Below are positions 59,432 to 64,000 of a stretch of 64,000 nt of DNA, in pieces. The stretch's first letter is position 1; each line of letters starts with the position of its first letter. The position numbers and the translations under genes were made by a program. Below the pieces are notes generated by a model. It saw only the letters and a list, made by a program, of their open reading frames with translations. It searched no databases and had not been told where the DNA came from. Origin of the DNA: Erysipelotrichaceae bacterium. GTDB lineage: Bacteria; Bacillota_I; Bacilli_A; Erysipelotrichales; Erysipelotrichaceae. The stretch spans positions 40,212-104,211 of the forward strand of contig JAFRBQ010000008.1 in assembly GCA_017404785.1 (NCBI GenBank). Direction: 5' to 3'.

Positions 59432-60340
59432 TTATCCATTTACTACTTCAAGGATATGTTTGGCTGTAAGACCGTATTTCTCCAGGACATCTTTCATCTT
59501 GCCTGATTCACCGAAGGTATCGTTGATGCCGATCGGTGTGATCTTTGTGCTGATATCGCTTTTGGCCTTGATCTCGGCGATCGTTGAATAGAGACCACCG
59601 ATGATCGAATGTTCTTCACAGGTATAGGCACGCTTGTGTGTCTTGAGCAGTTCAAGGATAGTTTCTTCATCTACCGGTTTAAGACATGAGACATTGACGA
59701 CTGTCGCATCCAGTTCTTCACCAGCCTTGAGGGCTTCCTGGACCATCAGACCCATTGCCAGCAGCAATACATCGCCATTTCCTTTTCTCAGGACATCGAT
59801 CTTTTCAAAATCAAATTTCGTTTCTTCGTTGTACACATCATCGACCTTGCCACGGCCAAGTCTGACGTAACACGGTCCATCGATCTTTGAAACATGTTCG
59901 ATGACAGCCTTTGTCTGATACTGATCGCATGGAACAAAGACCTTCATATTCGGAAGGACTCTCATCAGTGCGACATCTTCGATCGACTGATGGGAAGCAC
60001 CATCTTCACCAACGGAAAGTCCGGCGTGAGTTGCACAGACTTTGACATTCAAAGCCGGATAGGCGATCGAGTTTCTGATGATCTCGAAGGCTCTGCCGGT
60101 TGCGAAGATCGCAAAGCTTGAGGCAAAGACTGTCTTGCCCGAAGCAGCCAGACCGGCAGCCATGCCCATCATGTTGGCTTCGGCAATACCCGCATTGAAA
60201 TGTCTTTCAGGACATACCTTCTTTGCTTCGGCAGTTTTGGTGGACTTGGTCAGGTCCGCATCCAGTACGACGATATTCTCATTTTTCTGGATGAGTTCAG
60301 CCAGTTTTTCGCCATAGGCGTTTCTTGTCTCTTGAGCCAT
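59432..60340 (-). CDS. Transketolase, C-terminal subunit
   Basis: A 302-residue protein with the Pyr (pyrimidine-binding) and C-terminal domains of transketolase: NIVVLDADLTKST, HFNAGIAEANMMG (TPP-activating Glu), FASSFAIFATGRAFE, HAGLSVGEDGASHQSIED and the C-terminal Rossmann-like domain (LLAMGLMVQEAL). It is read together with the N-terminal subunit at 60340-61155 as a split transketolase for the pentose phosphate pathway. The start overlaps the upstream stop (TAATG), with AGGAGG inside the upstream gene. Confidence 0.93.
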   Translation of the reverse strand: MAQETRNAYGEKLAELIQKNENIVVLDADLTKSTKTAEAKKVCPERHFNAGIAEANMMGMAAGLAASGKTVFASSFAIFATGRAFEIIRNSIAYPALNVKVCATHAGLSVGEDGASHQSIEDVALMRVLPNMKVFVPCDQYQTKAVIEHVSKIDGPCYVRLGRGKVDDVYNEETKFDFEKIDVLRKGNGDVLLLAMGLMVQEALKAGEELDATVVNVSCLKPVDEETILELLKTHKRAYTCEEHSIIGGLYSTIAEIKAKSDISTKITPIGINDTFGESGKMKDVLEKYGLTAKHILEVVNG

Positions 60341-61155
60341 TATGCAACCTCCTTAAGATCTTCCATTGCGATCTTGTAATCTTCTTCCTTAGGTGCAGCA
60401 CCATGCCATGCATAGTTGTTTTCCATATAAGATACGCCTTTACCCTTGGTGGTGTTGGCGATTATAACTGTCGGTTTACCTTTAGCCTGTCTGGCGTAAC
60501 CGAAGGCTCCGCGCAGTGAATCGAAATCGTTGCCGTTGCATTCGATCGTATGAGCACCGAAGGCCTGGGCTTTTTCCAGAAGCGGCAATGGTCCGATGAC
60601 ATCCTGGACATTGCCATCTATCTGCAGGTGGTTGACATCGAAGATGATACACAGATTATCAAGTTCATAGTGGCAGGCAGCCATCAGAGCTTCCCAGACG
60701 ATACCTTCTTCAGATTCGCCATCGCCGCACAGGGCATAGACTCGGTTATTATTCCTGTCGAGCTTGTTGGCGATCGCCATACCTACGGCAGTTGATACAC
60801 CCTGACCTAATGATCCGGTCGACATATCGACTGCTTCGATATACGACATGTTCGGATGTCCCTGCAGTCTTGAACCTAGCTGTCTGAATCCATGAATGTC
60901 GTCATCGATCAGACCGGCTTCCTTGAGGATGCCGTATAAACCAGGGGAACAGTGTCCCTTTGACAAGACAAAACGGTCTCTATTGGTGCTGGCTTTATTA
61001 TCGTTGTTGATATTCATTTCCTCAAAGTAAAGGAAAGTCAGGATATCAGCAGCGCCCAAAGAGCCACCCGGGTGTCCTGATTGAGCTGAATAAACCATTT
61101 CTACAATGTTTCTGCGGACATTCAGGGCGTGTTTCTTTAATTCATTATTATCCAT
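60340..61155 (-). CDS. Transketolase, N-terminal (TPP-binding) subunit
   Basis: A 271-residue protein. The start MDNNELK (61155) is chosen for the GGAGG upstream; the frame extends further but across a promoter and into the divergent gene. Features: SGHPGGSLGAADILTFLYF, FVLSKGHCSPGLYG, MSTGSLGQGVSTAVGMA, and the TPP-binding GDGESEEGIVWEAL...N motif. It binds TPP diphosphate and Mg2+. Together with the C-terminal subunit it forms a full enzyme, an arrangement common in Bacillota anaerobes. Confidence 0.95.
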   Translation of the reverse strand: MDNNELKKHALNVRRNIVEMVYSAQSGHPGGSLGAADILTFLYFEEMNINNDNKASTNRDRFVLSKGHCSPGLYGILKEAGLIDDDIHGFRQLGSRLQGHPNMSYIEAVDMSTGSLGQGVSTAVGMAIANKLDRNNNRVYALCGDGESEEGIVWEALMAACHYELDNLCIIFDVNHLQIDGNVQDVIGPLPLLEKAQAFGAHTIECNGNDFDSLRGAFGYARQAKGKPTVIIANTTKGKGVSYMENNYAWHGAAPKEEDYKIAMEDLKEVA

Positions 61156-61174
61156 AAGATTATGTCCTCCAACT

Positions 61175-61188
61175 CTATTATATAATAG
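61175..61188. promoter_or_regulatory. Divergent promoter with two -10 boxes fused in a palindrome
   Basis: CTATTATATAATAG is a perfect 14-bp palindrome with TATAAT on the + strand (61181-61186) and on the - strand (61182-61177). It serves transketolase on one side and the HAD gene on the other. No good -35 on either side. Confidence 0.65.
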
Positions 61189-61194
61189 ATGTTG

Positions 61195-61869
61195 ATGATT
61201 AAACTTTGTGTATTTGACATGGATGGACTGCTTATCGATTCGGAACGTCAGATGTATGCGAAAACCGGTTATGACGTCTCCAGGATCCTCAACAGGCCGA
61301 TCGATATGGATTTCCTGACTGCCCAGATGGGTGGCAGCTTCAAGGCTTATGAGGAACATCTGCTTGAACGCTATGGCGCTGACTATCCGCTTGAAGAATA
61401 CTGGAAGATGTACTGGGACAGAGTCAATGATACGGTCTACAATGTGTCGATACCTCTAAGACCAGGAGTAAAAAAGATCCTGGACTACTGTAAGGACAAA
61501 GGAATAAAAATGGCGATCGCCTCTTCATCGAAACACTATGTCATCAACAGCTGTCTGAAGAATTCGGGCATCGAAGAATACTTTGATCATATCGTCAGTG
61601 TTGAAGATGTAAAAAACACCAAACCTGATCCAGAGATCTTTCTTAAAGCCATTGAACACTTTAATGTGGATAAAAGCGAAGCACTGATCTTTGAAGATGG
61701 ACATAACGGTGCCCAGGCTGCGATCAACGGCGGCTTGAGACTGATCATCGTTGAAGATCTGGCCTACATAAGTGAAGAAGACAGAGCAAAAGCCGAAATG
61801 GTCACTGATGACATATCCAAGACCATTGAATATATAGAGAAGGAAAATGAGAGAACCACTGGCATTTAG
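61195..61869 (+). CDS. HAD-family phosphatase (beta-phosphoglucomutase-like)
   Basis: A 224-residue HAD hydrolase. Motif I DMDGLLIDSE has the nucleophile Asp and the second Asp, followed by a helical cap (~20-85), motif II ASSSKHYV, a conserved Lys in NTKPDPEIF and motif IV FEDGHNGAQAA. Start ATG 61195 is preferred to 61189, which is only 2 nt from the -10 box; the mRNA should start close to 61193-61195, leaderless. Substrate probably a sugar phosphate, not certain. It overlaps rarA by 23 nt. Confidence 0.85.
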   Translation: MIKLCVFDMDGLLIDSERQMYAKTGYDVSRILNRPIDMDFLTAQMGGSFKAYEEHLLERYGADYPLEEYWKMYWDRVNDTVYNVSIPLRPGVKKILDYCKDKGIKMAIASSSKHYVINSCLKNSGIEEYFDHIVSVEDVKNTKPDPEIFLKAIEHFNVDKSEALIFEDGHNGAQAAINGGLRLIIVEDLAYISEEDRAKAEMVTDDISKTIEYIEKENERTTGI

Positions 61870-63100
61870 ACTAAGACCATCTACTCTGGACGATATTCTG
61901 GGACAGAAGCATCTGGTAGGAAAAGATGGAGTGATCAGAAAGTGTATCGAAAATGACACGATCTTTTCCAGTATCTTTTTTGGTCCGCCAGGTACCGGCA
62001 AGACCACGCTGGCCAGAGTCATAGCCAATGAACTGAAAAGACCGTATCGCAAGTTCAATGCGGTCACTGGCAACAAGAAGGATCTTGATGCGATCTTCGT
62101 GGAAGCGAAGATGTCCGGTCAGCTGATCCTGATCTGTGATGAAGTACACCGTCTCAACAAAGATAAACAGGATCTTCTTTTGCCGCATGTGGAAGATGGT
62201 TCAATAATCCTGATCGGCGCAACAACAGCCAATCCATATCATTCGATCAATCCGGCAATAAGATCAAGATGTCATCTTTTTGAATTCAAACCTTTGACTG
62301 ATGATGATATAAGGCAGGGAATAAACAATGCCCTTGAAAAGGGTTTTGATGAAAAGTATACGATCGATGATGATGCGATCGAAGTGATCTGTGACTGTGT
62401 CAACGGGGATATCAGGTGGGCTCTCAATATACTGGAACTTTCAGCTATCATCTGCAACGATCACCATATCGATAAGAGTATAGTCGAACAGAACTGTCAC
62501 AATGTGAATAACAGATCGTTTGGTTCCGAGGATGGTCATTACGATCTTCTTTCCGCTCTGCAGAAATCCATCAGAGGATCTGATGTCAATGCGGCTTTGT
62601 ATTATCTGGCTCTGCTGGCACAATCGGGAGATGTGGAATCGATCGAAAGAAGACTGCTGGTCATCGCCTATGAGGATGTGGGCCTGGCCAATCCGCAGCT
62701 GGCTTCCCGCACGATAAATGCCTGTCAGGCAGCTGAACATGTCGGGTTCCCTGAAGCGATCATTCCTTTAGGGATCCAGATCATCGATCTGTGTCTGTCA
62801 CCTAAATCAAGGACCGGTGTCGATGCTGTACATAAGGCGCAGGGTATCGTGGAATCCAAGGCCTACGATATGCCTAAGTATCTGAGACTCACTCCCGTAG
62901 GTTTAAGCAAGGATGAACAGTACTCGTATGAACGTTATGACTGTTTCCACAAGATCCAGTATCTACCGGATGAACTAAAGGATCTTGATCTGTTTGAATC
63001 GTTCAATACCAACCGTTATGAACAGCAGCTCAAAGCCATCTATGAAGAGCTCAGACAGAATAAACGAACAAGCGATCTTAAAAAACTTTATAAATCATAA
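61847..63100 (+). CDS. rarA: Replication-associated recombination protein A (MgsA/RarA AAA ATPase)
   Basis: A 417-residue AAA+ ATPase acting at stalled replication forks. Typical opening PLAFRLRPSTLDDILGQKHL, Walker A FGPPGTGKTT, Walker B ILICDEVHRLN, sensor 1 GATTANPYHS, RSRCHLFEF, and the C-terminal tetramerisation region with NARSxx-like AEHVGFPEAIIPLGIQ and LTPVGLSKDEQYSYERY. AAGGA is 5-6 nt before the ATG. It is cotranscribed with the HAD gene. Length is close to that of E. coli RarA (~447). Confidence 0.93.
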   Translation: MREPLAFRLRPSTLDDILGQKHLVGKDGVIRKCIENDTIFSSIFFGPPGTGKTTLARVIANELKRPYRKFNAVTGNKKDLDAIFVEAKMSGQLILICDEVHRLNKDKQDLLLPHVEDGSIILIGATTANPYHSINPAIRSRCHLFEFKPLTDDDIRQGINNALEKGFDEKYTIDDDAIEVICDCVNGDIRWALNILELSAIICNDHHIDKSIVEQNCHNVNNRSFGSEDGHYDLLSALQKSIRGSDVNAALYYLALLAQSGDVESIERRLLVIAYEDVGLANPQLASRTINACQAAEHVGFPEAIIPLGIQIIDLCLSPKSRTGVDAVHKAQGIVESKAYDMPKYLRLTPVGLSKDEQYSYERYDCFHKIQYLPDELKDLDLFESFNTNRYEQQLKAIYEELRQNKRTSDLKKLYKS

Positions 63101-63607
63101 AAGATAGTTATAAATCTGCTCACATTTTTCGGTGCTTAGTTTATCGTAAGCACCTTTTATAAAGGCATGGAAATTACCGTTGTTGGTGCTGTTGTCTTTG
63201 CATATTCTGTAATAGCTTATGCCTTTGATTTTAATCAGAGCTATTATTCTTTCGCGATATGCTCTTTTAAGACTGTTATCCGATTTGTTTTCGTTAATAT
63301 AATCAAAATATGAAAGTAATGCTTTATCTTCTTCTATTGGAAGTCTGCCTACCAAAGTATTCATGTCTTTGAAACTTTTAAGACACTCGATAGTTTTCAG
63401 ATAATTGTTTTTCTCTTTCTTGTTCAACATATCTAATATCCATGTTTCTTGAGGAAGATATAAAGCTGCATATAGTAAAACAGGGCCTTCACATCTTGGA
63501 TTATTCTTTAATCCTTCAACAAAAGAAGAAAGACGATAATCATTCGTTTCACAGATTTCTTTACAATATTGTTTCAAATATGTTTTTAATGATTTTCGTT
63601 TTGCCAT
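63095..63607 (-). CDS. HTH-like protein, probable partner of the nucleotidyltransferase
   Basis: A 170-residue basic protein. The N-terminus RKSLKTYLKQYCKEI is helical. Near the C-terminus, IKGISYYRICKDNSTNNGNFHAFIKG and KLSTEKCEQIYNYL read as an XRE-like HTH, a layout I associate with partners of DUF6036-type nucleotidyltransferases. It overlaps the upstream gene by 22 nt and its last 6 nt overlap the end of rarA. A toxin-antitoxin-like pair is an inference. Confidence 0.5.
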   Translation of the reverse strand: MAKRKSLKTYLKQYCKEICETNDYRLSSFVEGLKNNPRCEGPVLLYAALYLPQETWILDMLNKKEKNNYLKTIECLKSFKDMNTLVGRLPIEEDKALLSYFDYINENKSDNSLKRAYRERIIALIKIKGISYYRICKDNSTNNGNFHAFIKGAYDKLSTEKCEQIYNYLL

Positions 63608-64000
63608 AATTCTTTATTTTTATATTTTTCATACGTTCTCAACAATGTTTTATATCTTGTTTCACTAAAATAATCTATGCAAAGTTCCTGATAGATGATT
63701 TTATCTAATAAGTCAAAATCTATAGCATTATAAACATGATTGTTTTGTATGTCTTTGAAATCTTTTTCTCTTCCTGCACCTAATTTTGCAGCGACTATAT
63801 CTTCCAGAGAACAAACAAAATAATTAACATTTTTATTTTTGATGTTATTTAAATGTATATATCTATCTTCCATGTCTGAACTATATGAATCTAAATACGC
63901 TGTAACTCTTCCATTCATCGAGTGATGACGTAAAATCGGCCATATTTTATCATTGGATACAGAAATAACATCAATATCATTCGTCGTTTTTGTATCGTTA
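63586..64000 (-). CDS. Nucleotidyltransferase-like protein (DUF6036/AbiEii-like), N-terminus outside window
   Basis: On the minus strand the frame remains open to the window edge. The visible 137 residues start with TTNDIDVIS, an NT-type D-x-D metal motif, then KIWPILRHHSM, SLEDIVAAKLGAGREKDFKDI (the conserved A-K-L...R-x-K-D-x-x-D pattern of AbiEii-like enzymes) and a helical C-terminus. Such enzymes occur as type IV toxins or phage-defence components. The upstream end is missing, so start, length and full active site are unknown. Confidence 0.68.
   Translation of the reverse strand, partial: NDTKTTNDIDVISVSNDKIWPILRHHSMNGRVTAYLDSYSSDMEDRYIHLNNIKNKNVNYFVCSLEDIVAAKLGAGREKDFKDIQNNHVYNAIDFDLLDKIIYQELCIDYFSETRYKTLLRTYEKYKNKELWQNENH

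Noticed and set aside
59385..60317. Several plus-strand frames over the transketolase genes
   Set aside because: The minus strand has clear transketolase motifs and SDs, and the plus frames have neither.
1..64000. tRNA, rRNA, insertion sequence, c-di-GMP riboswitch or prophage
   Set aside because: I looked for tRNA-like cloverleafs, rRNA motifs, transposase motifs, the GEMM core and phage structural genes by eye and found none. An infernal/tRNAscan run would be needed to exclude weak cases.

Overview
The window reads as a low-to-mid GC, Gram-positive (Bacillota) chromosome. Genes are dense and end in ordinary stop codons including TGA, Shine-Dalgarno sites are AGGAGG-like, and there is no PilQ/PilP secretin system although a type IV pilus (T4P) machine is present, which fits a single-membrane cell. 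The biotin-dependent Na+-pumping decarboxylase operon, NADP-type glutamate dehydrogenase, split transketolase and ECF transporter point to a fermentative anaerobe of gut or mouth type. Erysipelotrichia or Clostridia are my best guess, but the species cannot be read from the sequence.

Layout. (1) 1-3261: end of a Na+-translocating decarboxylase operon (alpha C-terminus, gamma-like, biotin carrier, biotin ligase, beta, and an uncharacterised 46-aa membrane peptide). (2) 3333-4420: a broken DUF4143 ATPase and a higBA toxin-antitoxin pair. (3) 4656-9016: an orphan pilin, a zinc-ribbon/TPM membrane pair and a double flavodoxin. (4) 9064-18588: T4P assembly genes in the order prepilin-like, pilD, pilM, pilN, pilO, pilB, then pilT, pilC, pilA, with a reverse-strand DUF4143 ATPase inserted between pilB and pilT. 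(5) 18689-25302: a GT-C glycosyltransferase, a Wzy-like polymerase fused to nine YD-like repeats, and a UDP-galactopyranose-mutase-like flavoprotein, probably for surface sugar or pilin glycosylation. (6) 26059-47314: a third pilin, then an apparent 20-kb operon of four minor-pilin-like proteins (one a GLUG-repeat adhesin) ending in a 5,348-residue secreted giant with four beta-helix modules and no cell-wall sorting signal. (7) 47657-50479: a diguanylate cyclase and a c-di-GMP phosphodiesterase. (8) 50504-64000: housekeeping and accessory genes (ECF S component, gpmA, MarR plus heterodimeric ABC exporter, RhuM-Fic protein, cyclophilin, gdhA, split transketolase, HAD phosphatase, rarA) and a nucleotidyltransferase/HTH pair that runs off the edge.

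The most unusual system is regions 4-7 taken together: a complete Gram-positive T4P, sugar genes next to the major pilin, a minor-pilin operon carrying a GLUG-tipped pilin and a giant beta-helix protein without an anchor, and c-di-GMP turnover enzymes just beyond. I infer that the giant protein works with the pilus or is released. Nothing in the sequence proves that. A second theme is promoter architecture: several genes (higB, the prepilin at 9082, the pilin at 26059, the HAD gene at 61195) have their start codon only 8-9 nt past a good -10 box, which predicts leaderless mRNAs, and many promoters use an extended -10 (TGnTATAAT) with no clear -35.
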